Positions 10,871 through 19,435 are shown, numbered from the stretch's first letter. The stretch: DNA of 64,000 bases from Synechococcus sp. 8F6 (GCF_002252665.1 NZ_NQKZ01000012.1:1-64000), one strand, 5' to 3'. The notes: a model not told the origin generated them from the sequence alone. Numbers and translations: made by a program.

Positions 10871-11323
10871 TCAGAAGCCTGGGATCAGGCCGAATCCCTT
10901 TTTCTCCTGGGGCTTGGCCTCGGTTTTGCTGGGGGCCACGGTGCGGGTTTGCTGCTTGCAGAAGGGCAGCAGATCCTGGCCGGCGCGATTGAGGGCTTCG
11001 CGGCGCTCGAAGCTGTTGGCGGCGGCGGGCTGGGCTCGTTGGCGAATGGTCCAGATCGCGTCTTTGCAGCTTGCCCCGAGGCGGGGATGGTCCATCAGCG
11101 GATCGGCCATGGTGCGCGCCTTGGTGCAGCTCTCGGCGGTGTTCTCCCGGCCGCAGGCGAACGTGTGGAGCTGCAGCTCCCGCAGCTGATCCATGGAGGG
11201 ATAGGGCGGATCTTTAGGCGCTGCTTGCAGGGGGGAAGCCAGCAGACCCATCAGGCCGAGCGCCAAGCCAGCGCTTAGGGCGGAGCCGCCCCTCAGGGCA
11301 GGATTGATCCAGGAGGGAGCCAT
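10871..11323 (-). CDS. secreted hypothetical protein
   Basis: A 150-aa exported protein. I chose ATG 11323 because it begins a signal peptide (MAPSWINPALRGG, then a Leu/Ala-rich core ending SPLQA-AP) and is preceded by an AGGAGGG-like purine run on the plus strand only; longer frames lack a signal. The mature part has four cysteines (FACGRE, ESCTKA, ASCKDA, PFCKQQ) and a lysine-rich C-terminus (KPQEKKGFG), suggesting a small disulfide-bonded periplasmic protein. Function is unknown. It follows the FAD monooxygenase on the same strand by 22 nt. Confidence 0.7.
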   Translation of the reverse strand: MAPSWINPALRGGSALSAGLALGLMGLLASPLQAAPKDPPYPSMDQLRELQLHTFACGRENTAESCTKARTMADPLMDHPRLGASCKDAIWTIRQRAQPAAANSFERREALNRAGQDLLPFCKQQTRTVAPSKTEAKPQEKKGFGLIPGF

Positions 11324-11345
11324 GGTTCTGTCGGGTTGGCTCCCA

Positions 11346-12629
11346 TCATGGCGACCCCGGCAGCACAGACAGTCCCTGGCGCAGCGGTTGCTGCTGATGG
11401 CTCCAGTGGGCGGCGATCGCCGGCCCCACCAGAGGAGCCGCCAGGGCCAGGCCGCGACGCAGCCAGCTCTGGCGGCGCAGCTGGTCTCCTCGGGCCGCTT
11501 CGGCGGCCTGGAGGGCCTGCAGCGTGGTGATTTCCGGCCGTCGCTCGGCTTCGATCGCGGCGAGCGCCGCATCCAGGCCGGTGATGGCTGTGGTTTTGGC
11601 TCCAGGGGCACCGTGCTGTGGCTGTTGTGGTGCTGGCGCGGGCCGCAAGAGCGGCTGCAACAGGGGCAACAGCCGGGCGCTGGCCACCCAGGCGTCCCGC
11701 AAGGCCATGTTGATCCCCTGGGCTCGCACCGGACTCATCGGATGGGCCGCATCGCCCAGCAGCAGCAGGCCGGGTGCCCACCAGCGCTCTGCCAGTCCTA
11801 CCTGCACTGCCAGCCGGCTGGGTTCGCCCAGGCCGGCTCGCCACTGCCGTAGCCAGGCCGCCAGCTCCGGTGGGCTCAGCGGAGCCATCCGCTCGATCCA
11901 GTCGTCTGGGGAGCATGCAGGCACCCGCTCGCCCTTGTTGAGCAGCCAGCCCAGCTGCACCCCTCTGCCAGCGCTGTCGAAGGCGCTGAACACCCCCTCC
12001 GGCCCCACCAGGGTGGTGAAGCTGCCTTGCAGCGGTGAAGGAGAAGGGCAGGCCAGTTGGAACCAGAGCAGATCGATGGAGTTGACTCCTTCCACCAGCA
12101 CCAGTCCAGCCTTCTGCCGCAGCAGCGAGGCCCGGCCGTCGCAGGCCACCACCAACTCGGACTCCAGATGCCGCCCGTTGCGCAGCCGCACTCCGGCCAC
12201 CCGCCCTTGGCTCCAGAGCAGATCAGACACCGGCTGCCCCCGCTCCAGCACAAATGATGGGCAGGATTGCGCCTGCCCCAGCAGGGCCTCCAGCAGGGCG
12301 GGCTGGTTCACCAGGGTGCAGGGCCGCTGGGGATCGCCGCTGAGGGGTTCGTGGGCGTGGAACAGCTCCCGGCCATTGACCACAAAGCGCCAGCCCTGCA
12401 GGGGCCTGTGGGGCACAGCCGCCAGCAGGTGGCTCAGCCCCATGGCAGCCAGGGCCTCCAGGCCCGAGGGCATCAACGCTTCGCCGCGAAACTGGCGCGC
12501 CAGGCTGGAGCTGGCTTCCACCAGGGTGACGGCGACGCCGGAACGGGCCAGCAGCAGGGCCAGGCTGGCCCCGGCTGGACCAGCTCCAACGACCAGGACC
12601 CTGGGGCCAGAGTTCAACGGGTCACTCAA
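11346..12629 (-). CDS. FAD-dependent monooxygenase (UbiH/PHBH-like)
   Basis: Flavoprotein hydroxylase family of 427 aa. The N-terminus carries the dinucleotide-binding motif VVGAGPAGASLALLLARSG, followed by an acidic end of strand 2 (VEAS). A central DG-like motif (VVACDGRASLLRQ, about 165) and the C-terminal FAD ribityl motif LLLLGDAAHPMSPVRAQGINMAL (about 305) are complete. The substrate is not evident; relatives act on aromatic rings, quinone precursors or isoprenoids. The likely start is TTG 12629, overlapping the TGA of the upstream 80-aa gene as TTGA, which implies translational coupling; TTG 12617 is an alternative. The C-terminus has an amphipathic helix that may contact membrane. Confidence 0.85.
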   Translation of the reverse strand: MSDPLNSGPRVLVVGAGPAGASLALLLARSGVAVTLVEASSSLARQFRGEALMPSGLEALAAMGLSHLLAAVPHRPLQGWRFVVNGRELFHAHEPLSGDPQRPCTLVNQPALLEALLGQAQSCPSFVLERGQPVSDLLWSQGRVAGVRLRNGRHLESELVVACDGRASLLRQKAGLVLVEGVNSIDLLWFQLACPSPSPLQGSFTTLVGPEGVFSAFDSAGRGVQLGWLLNKGERVPACSPDDWIERMAPLSPPELAAWLRQWRAGLGEPSRLAVQVGLAERWWAPGLLLLGDAAHPMSPVRAQGINMALRDAWVASARLLPLLQPLLRPAPAPQQPQHGAPGAKTTAITGLDAALAAIEAERRPEITTLQALQAAEAARGDQLRRQSWLRRGLALAAPLVGPAIAAHWSHQQQPLRQGLSVLPGSP

Positions 12630-12868
12630 ACGAAGGAGTTGTAGTTGCGGGTGCCGCCGCTGACCGGATCCACATGCCCCATCAGCTGGCTCTTCTTGGC
12701 CAACAGGTAATTCACCAGCTCCTGCTGGACCGCCAGCAGCTCCTTGGTGCAACCCCGGAACGCGGCACGGTGGCGGATCTCGTCGTGGCGGGTGTGGAGG
12801 TCGCGCAGCATCAGCTGGATCGCATCCAGGGTGGCGGAGGTGGTGCGGGAGGCCTGCAGCGAATCCAT
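12626..12868 (-). CDS. small conserved hypothetical protein
   Basis: An 80-aa soluble, mostly helical protein (SATLDAIQLMLRDLHTRHDEIRHRAAF, then ELLAVQQELVNYLLAKKSQL). It lies directly upstream of and overlaps the FAD monooxygenase start by 4 nt, so the two are probably co-translated. No recognised domain. Real-gene status is supported by the overlap, the Asp/Glu/Lys balance and the ATG start. Confidence 0.65.
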   Translation of the reverse strand: MDSLQASRTTSATLDAIQLMLRDLHTRHDEIRHRAAFRGCTKELLAVQQELVNYLLAKKSQLMGHVDPVSGGTRNYNSFV

Positions 12869-12936
12869 GGCCTTGGGGCGGATACAGGTCTTCAGCGTAG
12901 GAGCCCTGGCCCAGCTCAGCAGTCGCCGATCAGGGT

Positions 12937-14253
12937 TCAGGTGCGCTGCACCCCACTGCCACAGCGGTTGCGTTGCCGCTCCTGTTTCCGCGCCAGTCGC
13001 TCGGTGATGCCCAGCTCGGCGCCTTTCCAGAGCCGGTTGATCTCGGCGCTGAAGTGGGCCGCTAGCAGGGGGGAGTCAAACACCAGCAGGGTTTCGTCGT
13101 TCCGGTGAGCGGCGCTGGGGCTCCAGTTGAAGGAGCCGGTGATCACGGTGCGGTTGTCGATCACGGCCAGCTTGTGGTGGAGTTTGTCGCCGCTGGCCAG
13201 CCGCGGCGTGCCAACCGTCTCGAGGGGGCGTTGCCAGGGGCGGTTGGCGGCCTCCAAGCCGCAGCGGTGGTCGGGCAACTGGGTGCCGAGCAGATCCAGC
13301 ACTTCGCTGAAGGAGCGGTTGGCGAAGCCGGGATCGGCCAGCAGCCGGATGGTCACCCCCCGCTCCTGCAGCTTGGCCATGGCATTGGCCAGGCTCTGCT
13401 CTGAGAACACGAACAGGGCCATGTCGAGCTGCTTGTGGGTGCCGGCGAGCAGCTCCTCCAGCAGCAGCAGGCCCTGGTGGGGATCGCGGCGGCGATGGGG
13501 TGCAAACAGCACCGTCACCGGCGTTTGACCCACGTGCACCTGCTGGGCGGCTCCGCCGCCCTTGCCCAGCCCAAAGCGGCTGTTGGGTAAACCCCCTGGG
13601 CCGTCGCCCCACATCCGCTCGAATTCGCTCACAAAGGTATGGGCTAGCTCGCGGCTGTGGAGCCGCATCAGGTGGTTGACGTTGCCGCGGGTGCGATCAG
13701 CTCCCGGGTCGCCGTGGATGCAGGAGGGGGTGAAATTGGCCGAGCCGGTCACGACCACCGCCCGGTCCACCACCATGAACTTGTGGTGCATCAGGCCGCT
13801 GCCGGCGCTGCCGTCGGCGGTGTCGTCGATCAGGGGCACCCCGGCCCGCTGCAGGATCGCCACCGCATCCCCCCAGCCGAGGGCCTTGAGCTGCTCGTGG
13901 CGGCTGCGCTGGTGCGGGGTCAGATCGGCAGGGTGCTGCTGGCTCCAGGGGGTGCTGTAGGTGTTTTCCAGCACCACCTTCACCGTCAGTCCATCGCGGT
14001 GGCGCGCTGCCAGGGCTTCGGCCACCTTCGGCAGCGACAGCTCCTGCACCGCCACCAGGATTTCCCTTTTGGCGCCTCGGATGCTGGCCAGCACAAAGGC
14101 TTCGAGATCGTCCCCCTGGCGCCACTGGCCACTGATCGGGCTGCGGTAGCGGCTGGTTTCGTTGTGGTTGAAGACCAGCTCGATGCCCTCGGGCAGGGGC
14201 CTTTGTGGGGTCGGCTGCCCCAGCAGCTGGGCTTCGGCGCTGCAGCTGGCCAC
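12937..14253 (-). CDS. phospholipase-D-like lipoprotein
   Basis: PLD-superfamily protein with two HKD motifs: HHKFMVVDRAVVVTGSANFT and HHKLAVIDNRTVITGSFNWS. Each has the His-Lys-x4-Asp catalytic triad, so an active phosphodiesterase or nuclease fold is expected. The listed GTG 14253 would start inside a lipobox. The frame continues upstream and encodes RHPLAWVGALGLAVASC, a clean lipoprotein signal, but between the stop and this GTG there is no ATG, GTG or TTG. A CTG at 14293-14295 is the best candidate start. Cellular location is probably the outer leaf of the plasma membrane or the outer membrane. Substrate is unknown. Confidence 0.85.
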   Translation of the reverse strand: MASCSAEAQLLGQPTPQRPLPEGIELVFNHNETSRYRSPISGQWRQGDDLEAFVLASIRGAKREILVAVQELSLPKVAEALAARHRDGLTVKVVLENTYSTPWSQQHPADLTPHQRSRHEQLKALGWGDAVAILQRAGVPLIDDTADGSAGSGLMHHKFMVVDRAVVVTGSANFTPSCIHGDPGADRTRGNVNHLMRLHSRELAHTFVSEFERMWGDGPGGLPNSRFGLGKGGGAAQQVHVGQTPVTVLFAPHRRRDPHQGLLLLEELLAGTHKQLDMALFVFSEQSLANAMAKLQERGVTIRLLADPGFANRSFSEVLDLLGTQLPDHRCGLEAANRPWQRPLETVGTPRLASGDKLHHKLAVIDNRTVITGSFNWSPSAAHRNDETLLVFDSPLLAAHFSAEINRLWKGAELGITERLARKQERQRNRCGSGVQRT

Positions 14254-14395
14254 GGCTAGACCCAGGGCACCGACCCAGGCGAGCGGGTGCCTCAGGGGGT
14301 TGCGGTGACGAGCGGTATGGGTGATGGCGACCTGCTGCGGCTGCCTTCAGTCTTCCCACCGACTGTCCAATGGTTGGTTGAGGCTGGGCTACTGG

Positions 14396-14596
14396 TCAGT
14401 GGTGGCCAGGCATCTCGGCCGTGCGCAGCATTAGCACAAACCAGGCGGTGCCGATCAGCACGGCGCTGAGCATGGCGGCCGGAAGGCCCACGCGCATCAA
14501 CACCACGGGCACGATCAGCGGAAAGGCCAGGGCCCCAGCGAGTGGGGTGAGGGCCACGGTTGCTCGTTTGAGAGATCCAGCGCGTTTCAGAACCAT
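14396..14596 (-). CDS. small two-helix membrane protein
   Basis: A 66-aa protein with two hydrophobic stretches (VALTPLAGALAFPLIVPVVLM and AAMLSAVLIGTAWFVLML), so a likely inner- or thylakoid-membrane hairpin. Its ATG overlaps the end of the DUF4912 gene by 10 nt (ATGGTTCTGA contains start and stop), which argues for a co-translated real gene. Function is unknown. Confidence 0.6.
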   Translation of the reverse strand: MVLKRAGSLKRATVALTPLAGALAFPLIVPVVLMRVGLPAAMLSAVLIGTAWFVLMLRTAEMPGHH

Positions 14597-15657
14597 TCGC
14601 TGATGGCCTTGTCGGCAGGGTTGCTGTTGTCTTCCGGGGTGGAGCGGTTGAATTCGAGGGTGATGTTGCGCTTCTGCTCGCCGTCTGCGGCCACCGCCTC
14701 GATCGGATAGAGCTGTTGACCATCGCGGAACGGCACCTGCACGCGGAAGGTGCCATCGGCGGAGAGCGGCACGTCTTCGCTGCCGATGGTGAGGCGCGCG
14801 GCTGGATCGGTGGCGCCGTAGACGATCAGCTCGGCATCGGCCACCAGCCAGAAAGAACGTTGCCGTGAGGCCACCCCGCCGATGCCGGATTCGTTGCGAC
14901 CGCTAGCCCAGATTCCGGCCCCAGAGGCGTTCAGTTCGCTGGTGTCGAGACCGGCTTGTTCGAGTTCGTGGAAGGCCTCGGAACCGCGGCCAAGGCGCCG
15001 CCAACGGGCCGTTGCTGTTTGGTAGAGGCGCTCATGCAGACCGGCGTCAGCCGGTTCCATGGGTGTGGGCAGGGTGGCCGGAGCGGTGTCGAGCGAGAAG
15101 GGCACAAACTGGTCGAGGATCTGCTCACTGGGGTGCAGGGCCGGAACCCGGGCCACCGACGAGAAGGCCAGCGAGATCCAGCCGCCGCCGGAGCCTTTGC
15201 GGTAGCCCAGTTCCACCCGGTAGTCGCGATCGCTCAGGGGCACCGGCATATACCATTCGGTGGCATGGCTATCCACCACCACCTCCTGCAGGGTGTGGGG
15301 GTGGGCAGAGCCTCCCGCCAGTCCGGTGACATCGGCCACCCGCAGGCACAGCTGGGACGCCCCGGCGGCCAGCGCTTCGCCCCGATCAGCTTCAGAGATC
15401 TCCCAGAACACGTAGGCCCACTGGGGATCCCGGGGCAGGAACACCACGCTTGTGCTGGACGCCGAAGGGCGTGGTGCCGGAGGCAACTCCGCTTCGATCG
15501 CCTTGAGAGTGCGGGGGCTGTCGTCCTGTCGCCAGTTGATGGCCGCCAGCAACTCATCCTTCGACTTGCGGCTGTACAAGCTCACCCCAAGATCGCTGGC
15601 CACCTGCCGAAGCTGCCGCAGGGTCATGCGTGCCAACGAAGTAAGGGCTTGGGTCAC
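14587..15657 (-). CDS. DUF4912 domain protein with SAP-like N-terminus
   Basis: A 356-aa cyanobacterial protein. Residues about 10-45 (MTLRQLRQVASDLGVSLYSRKSKDELLAAI) form a SAP / Rho-N-like helix-extended-helix often used to bind nucleic acid. Residues about 70-200 match DUF4912 (VVFLPRDPQWAYVFWEISE, then YMPVPLSDRDYRVELGY). The C-terminal quarter (TFRVQVPFRDGQQLYPIEAVAADGE) looks like an extra beta domain. The function is undefined. It is followed by a small membrane protein in an overlapping arrangement. Confidence 0.8.
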   Translation of the reverse strand: MTQALTSLARMTLRQLRQVASDLGVSLYSRKSKDELLAAINWRQDDSPRTLKAIEAELPPAPRPSASSTSVVFLPRDPQWAYVFWEISEADRGEALAAGASQLCLRVADVTGLAGGSAHPHTLQEVVVDSHATEWYMPVPLSDRDYRVELGYRKGSGGGWISLAFSSVARVPALHPSEQILDQFVPFSLDTAPATLPTPMEPADAGLHERLYQTATARWRRLGRGSEAFHELEQAGLDTSELNASGAGIWASGRNESGIGGVASRQRSFWLVADAELIVYGATDPAARLTIGSEDVPLSADGTFRVQVPFRDGQQLYPIEAVAADGEQKRNITLEFNRSTPEDNSNPADKAISEWF

Positions 15658-15720
15658 GGCGATAGATTTCTTTTGGGATCAGCGTGGTCAACTCTCCCAT
15701 TGCCGGTTGTTTTTGCCTTG

Positions 15721-15744
15721 AGCCGTCAGTGGATGCTGACGGCT
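15721..15744. repeat. 9-bp inverted repeat between cpcG and the DUF4912 gene
   Basis: AGCCGTCAG and CTGACGGCT are perfect inverted copies around the 6-nt loop TGGATG. No T-run follows on either strand, so a simple terminator is unlikely. It lies in the leader of the minus-strand DUF4912 gene, 64 nt before its start. Confidence 0.5.
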
Positions 15745-15774
15745 GGTGCATCAGGGCCAGCGTTTGACGGGCAC

Positions 15775-15798
15775 AAAAAAGGCGGCCCGTAGGCCGCC
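15775..15798 (-). terminator. intrinsic terminator of cpcG
   Basis: On the minus strand a perfect 7-bp GGCGGCC / GGCCGCC stem with a 4-nt loop runs directly into six T (A run 15775-15780 on plus). It lies 24 nt after the cpcG stop. Confidence 0.85.
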
Positions 15799-15821
15799 CC
15801 TTGATGGATTGGTTGCTGAGC

Positions 15822-16583
15822 TCAACGTCCAATGCTGCGGTAGGGCACCTTGGCCAAGTAGTCCATGCTGGTGTTGCTAGATGCACCGCCTTGGCTGCGC
15901 ATGGCAGGCAGATTGCGCACCCAGGGGAGGTAGTCCTCTGGGAAGCCCCCACGGCGCTGACGGGAGCGAGCGGGGATCGTTTTGGCGGTGCCGGTGTACA
16001 CAACTTGGGGGAAGCCCAAGATGCCCCGGTAATAGGCCTCGTATCGCGGAGTGGTGATGTTGAAGGGGGTTTCGCCCAGATCCCTGGAGCCCACCACGCG
16101 GTTGCGGTGGAAGGGAACGGTGTCGTAACCGAAGGCGTCCAGGTATTCCTGGCCGTTGAGGATGTCGTCAACCATGCCCTTGACCCCGCGGGTCATCAGC
16201 ACAGCCGCCCAGGCGATCTCCTCAGACCTGCCGTGGGTGGGGCGACCCAGAAGCTTTTCCACCAGGTGGCGCACCACCCGATAGTTGCTGTTCAGGTTGT
16301 AGAAGCTGCGGGTGAAGGTGTCTGAGAGACACAGGGAGCGAATGAAATCCCGCACACTCATTTGGCCGTTGCGCAGCTGGCTCTCCAATGTCAGGTTGCG
16401 GTCGACCTTGAAGGCATAAAAGAAAATCTGTCGATAACACGACTCAATGAGCAGATTTAGGTCTTTGGGATCCATAGCCCTGTCCATGGACATGGATTTG
16501 GGGTCCTCATCCGAACCCACCCGCAGCGGGTTAACCCGCGAGTTTTGGGTAGTGGGCGCGTATTTCAGGAGGGGCAGGGCCAC
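15822..16583 (-). CDS. cpcG: phycobilisome rod-core linker polypeptide
   Basis: CpcG attaches phycocyanin rods to the allophycocyanin core of the phycobilisome. The 253-aa length and N-terminus (MALPLLKYAPTTQNSRV) are typical. The PBS linker domain spans about residues 20-185, with ESCYRQIFFYAFKVDR, SVRDFIRSLCLSDTF and YLDAFGYDTVPF recognisable. The C-terminus has no hydrophobic anchor, so it belongs to the conventional CpcG class rather than the membrane-tethered CpcL class. It has its own strong terminator; the only phycobilisome neighbour is the bilin lyase 92 nt upstream on the same strand. Confidence 0.95.
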   Translation of the reverse strand: MALPLLKYAPTTQNSRVNPLRVGSDEDPKSMSMDRAMDPKDLNLLIESCYRQIFFYAFKVDRNLTLESQLRNGQMSVRDFIRSLCLSDTFTRSFYNLNSNYRVVRHLVEKLLGRPTHGRSEEIAWAAVLMTRGVKGMVDDILNGQEYLDAFGYDTVPFHRNRVVGSRDLGETPFNITTPRYEAYYRGILGFPQVVYTGTAKTIPARSRQRRGGFPEDYLPWVRNLPAMRSQGGASSNTSMDYLAKVPYRSIGR

Positions 16584-16674
16584 ACAACTTCATCATCCGT
16601 CGTTCCTGATCGTAGAAGTGCAGCCGCGGCCGGGTTCGGCTGGCCGAGACAGGGCTCACAGTCCGTAACGTTCG

Positions 16675-17292
16675 TCACCATCCCAGGGGAGACAGGGGCT
16701 GCTCGGAGACGGGCTCTTGGGCAGGGGTTTTGGCCCCAGGCTCCGGGCTGTCTAGCAGCCGTGTCTCGACGCAGAAGGACGCCGTATTGGAGAGGCCCTC
16801 CACCGTGCTGGTGCGCAGACGCACATTGGGGCCGGCAAAGCTGAATCGCTCCAGGCTGGCCATGGTTTCGTAGCCGGTGGTGAGCAGTAGACCGTCGCGC
16901 TCGTCCATGGCGAAATGACCTGCCACGGGGGCGGTTTCGGCGTAACCACGGTCGCGCAGCAGCAGACCGGACCGGCCGAGCTCATCGGTGGGGATCAAGC
17001 CGAAAACGCTTTCCCCCTCGTGGGCTTCTCCTGCCTTATCCCACGCCATTGAGGCGTTCCAGGTCACCCGGCAGCCCCCAACGAGGCCAGCGAGATTTTC
17101 GCCGTGGAGCTCGGCGATGGCGATCAGGCGGGGGTCGGTTGCGGCGATTTCCACCACCTCAATGAAGGAGCCTCCCGCCTCAGCTCGCCGGTGCAGCAGG
17201 TGGTGGCTGCTGCGCTGGGAGCGCCAGCGGCCGCAGCTCAGCCGGAAAAAGCTGAGGGCATCGGCGATCGAGGCGGGGCGGATGTCGTCCAC
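16675..17292 (-). CDS. cpcS: phycobiliprotein chromophore lyase, CpcS/CpeS family
   Basis: Covalently attaches phycobilin to a cysteine of phycobiliproteins. The 205-aa protein matches the CpcS/CpeS lipocalin-like family: an N-terminal SFFRLSCGRWRSQRSSHHL segment with the characteristic GxWxSqRs(S/T)HH core, followed by beta-strands (WNASMAWDK, FGLIPTDELGRSGLLLRDRGY) and ETMASLERFSFAGPNVRLRTST. Whether it belongs to the CpcS or the CpeS subgroup cannot be settled here. It is divergent from the DMT transporter gene and upstream of cpcG, consistent with phycobilisome assembly. Confidence 0.88.
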   Translation of the reverse strand: MDDIRPASIADALSFFRLSCGRWRSQRSSHHLLHRRAEAGGSFIEVVEIAATDPRLIAIAELHGENLAGLVGGCRVTWNASMAWDKAGEAHEGESVFGLIPTDELGRSGLLLRDRGYAETAPVAGHFAMDERDGLLLTTGYETMASLERFSFAGPNVRLRTSTVEGLSNTASFCVETRLLDSPEPGAKTPAQEPVSEQPLSPLGW

Positions 17293-17342
17293 GGGGGTGC
17301 AGTGGCTGTGGCGATGATCGCAAGGCGTGGTGGGGAGCGGCG

Positions 17343-18224
17343 GTGGCGATCGGTGTGGCTGCTGCCCTGGCCGCCGCCCTCTGCTGGACCCTGGCCAGTG
17401 GTTTGTGGCGTCGGCTGCCGACGTCGCTGGGTCCGGCCGAGCTGAATCTGCTCAAAAACCTGATTGCCCTGGCGCTGCAGCTGCCGCTGCTGCTGGGGAG
17501 CGCCCAGGCCCTGCCGCTTGGGCCCACCGGCCTGCTTCTGCTCAGCGGGGTGCTGGGCATTGCCCTGGGGGACAGCTTCTACTTCGCCGCCTTGCGACGG
17601 CTCGGCACCCGCCGCACCCTCACCTTTGATGCCGGCGGGCCGGCGGTGACGGCCGCGGCCGGTTGCCTGCTGCTGGCCGAGTGGCCTGGGCCGCGCCAGT
17701 GGCTGGGGATTGCCCTGATCAGCCTGGCGGTGGTGGTGGTGGCCCGGCAGCGGCCGATGGCCGAGGCGGGGGGTGGTCTGGAGGCTCACCAGCGCCTGGG
17801 GGTGGTGCTGGCTCTGGCGGCCCTGTTGTGTGGCGGTGCTGGTGCCCTGTTGGCCCGTGCCGCCCTGCGCACATCGGGCCTCGATCCCTGGCATGCCGCC
17901 ACCCTGCGGCTGCTGGCCGCCACGCTGGTGCTGCTGCCCCTGTTGGGCAGGCTGATGACCCATCTGCGCCGGCCTCGACCCAGGCCGCCGGGCCGGCGTT
18001 GGCTCCTGGTGCTGGCGGCCACCCTGCTGGGCACCAGTGCGGGCATCGGTCTGCAGCAGCTGGCCCTGGCCCGACTTCCCGGCGGGCTGGCCGTGGCCCT
18101 GCTGGCCACCGCCCCGGTAATGGCGGTGCTCCTGGCGCCCCTGGAGGGGGATCGCCCCGGGGCACCAGGGGTGCTGGCCGCCCTGCTGGCGGTGCTGGGT
18201 GTGGTGCTGGTGGCGCTGCCCTAG
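17343..18224 (+). CDS. EamA/DMT-superfamily transporter
   Basis: Ten-helix inner-membrane metabolite exporter family, 293 aa with two EamA repeats. Helices are Leu/Ala-rich throughout, and a loop (GTRRTLTFDAGGPAVTAAAG) lies at the end of the first repeat. The GTG at 17343 is the chosen start; the ATG at 17314 is out of frame. Substrate unknown. Its stop overlaps the stop of the convergent 137-aa gene inside a shared CTAG. Confidence 0.85.
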   Translation: MAIGVAAALAAALCWTLASGLWRRLPTSLGPAELNLLKNLIALALQLPLLLGSAQALPLGPTGLLLLSGVLGIALGDSFYFAALRRLGTRRTLTFDAGGPAVTAAAGCLLLAEWPGPRQWLGIALISLAVVVVARQRPMAEAGGGLEAHQRLGVVLALAALLCGGAGALLARAALRTSGLDPWHAATLRLLAATLVLLPLLGRLMTHLRRPRPRPPGRRWLLVLAATLLGTSAGIGLQQLALARLPGGLAVALLATAPVMAVLLAPLEGDRPGAPGVLAALLAVLGVVLVALP

Positions 18225-18634
18225 CCCCGGCTGGTCTCGCCCTGGCCCAGGCGTCGATCGGCCTGGCGTGTGGCCCAGGTGCTCAGGTCAGCCAGCTCCA
18301 GGGCCAGCGGCGCCCGGCCCAGCGTGCCGGCGACGTGCTCCAGTTGACCGCCCGTTGCCACCAGTTGCTCAACCAAGGCCGCCTGGAATGCGGCGTCGTC
18401 GGCGATTGGGGGTTGTTGCCGCACCCAGGCGCCGATAGCTGCACGATCCGGCAGGGGGCCGGGCTCAAGGGATGCTGCCGTTGAACGGGAGATGGCCTGC
18501 AGCGTGCGCAGGCCATGGGCCAGGAGCCTGAGGTGGTGACGCTCGAGTGCCGGCAGCAGGGTGGCCTCTAGCTCCGCCAGTTCGGCCAGGGTCAGCGGGC
18601 TGTTGGCGGCAGGCCCGTCCGGCTCAGGCGTCAC
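18221..18634 (-). CDS. conserved-looking hypothetical protein downstream of sufR
   Basis: A 137-aa helical soluble protein with no recognised domain (LAELAELEATLLPALERHHLRLLAHGL; AFQAALVEQLVATGGQLEHVAG). Its ATG lies 11 nt inside the 3' end of sufR, so it is probably translated from the sufR mRNA. It could serve iron-sulfur metabolism through that link, but this is inference only. Its stop codon overlaps that of the convergent DMT gene. Confidence 0.65.
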   Translation of the reverse strand: MTPEPDGPAANSPLTLAELAELEATLLPALERHHLRLLAHGLRTLQAISRSTAASLEPGPLPDRAAIGAWVRQQPPIADDAAFQAALVEQLVATGGQLEHVAGTLGRAPLALELADLSTWATRQADRRLGQGETSRG

Positions 18635-19295
18635 GGCCCTGAATGAGGCGGAAGCCGCAGGAGTGGCCCTTTTCCAGGCGCCATTGGACCCGCTCCACCT
18701 GGCAATCGGGAAAGGTGTGGCGGATCAGTTGCAGCTCTTGATCGCAAACGCAGGGGAACTGCTCGGCAATGCGCATCACCGAGCAGTGGAATTCGCTGAC
18801 CACCCAGGCCTGGTCGTCGTCGGGATCCTGGGCGCATTCGGCCATGTATCCCGCCTGACGGCGCAGTTCCACCAGCCGCTCGAGCCGTTGTTGCAGCTCC
18901 CCTTCGCCGATTTGGCCCCGATACACGCCCGCTTGCTGGAGAGCCTGCTGATTGAGGAGCTCCTGCAGGGTTTCGGAGGACAGGCTGCCGGCCAACGACT
19001 GCAGCAGGCCAAGGGCGAAGTGATCGCTGCCATCGGGAAAGTGCCCCTGTCCCTTGGCCGTAAGGCGCCAGCGATTGCTGGGTCGACCGGGACCCTCGGA
19101 AGCCGGACTGGCTTCCACAAAACCTTCATCTTCCAGGCTGCGCAGATGGCGGCGCATCACCTGAACTGACACCGACTGGTGTTCAGCCAATTCGCTGGCG
19201 GTCGCCTCGCCCTGCCGCAACAACAGGCCGAACACCGCTTCCCGGGTGGACGCCGGGTCGGCATGTTGGCGGGAGATCTGGGGTGTGGCGCTCAT
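18624..19295 (-). CDS. sufR: SufR, iron-sulfur-responsive repressor of the suf operon
   Basis: DeoR/ArsR-like winged-helix repressor of cyanobacteria that senses cluster sufficiency through a bound 4Fe-4S cluster and represses sufBCDS and itself. The N-terminal winged helix (about 18-85) contains ATASELAEHQSVSVQVMRRHLRSLEDEGFVE. The C-terminal half holds the cluster cysteines C171, C184 and C198 in the C-x12-C-x13-C spacing known for SufR, plus C182. At 223 aa it has the family length. It is divergent from the ftrC-sufBCDS operon, with a candidate operator between them, which is the conserved cyanobacterial arrangement. Confidence 0.95.
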   Translation of the reverse strand: MSATPQISRQHADPASTREAVFGLLLRQGEATASELAEHQSVSVQVMRRHLRSLEDEGFVEASPASEGPGRPSNRWRLTAKGQGHFPDGSDHFALGLLQSLAGSLSSETLQELLNQQALQQAGVYRGQIGEGELQQRLERLVELRRQAGYMAECAQDPDDDQAWVVSEFHCSVMRIAEQFPCVCDQELQLIRHTFPDCQVERVQWRLEKGHSCGFRLIQGRDA

Positions 19296-19415
19296 GGCCG
19301 ACGCCGAACTTCATCACGATGCCACGCCTGGCCGGCGGTTGGGGGTCGGCCCGGCACAATGAGGTTTCTGGTCGAGCCCCAAGGCCCATCGCTGGTGCTC
19401 TAAGCTCGATAGGAA

Positions 19416-19435
19416 ACGAAACCAAAAAGTTTCGT
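19416..19435. promoter_or_regulatory. candidate SufR operator in the sufR-suf intergenic region
   Basis: A perfect 7-bp inverted repeat ACGAAAC-N6-GTTTCGT with an A-rich spacer sits 120 nt before sufR (on the minus strand) and 82 nt before ftrC (plus). Its core AAAC-N6-GTTT has the same geometry as the CAAC-N6-GTTG SufR site described for Synechocystis. Assignment is inference from position and geometry. Confidence 0.5.
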
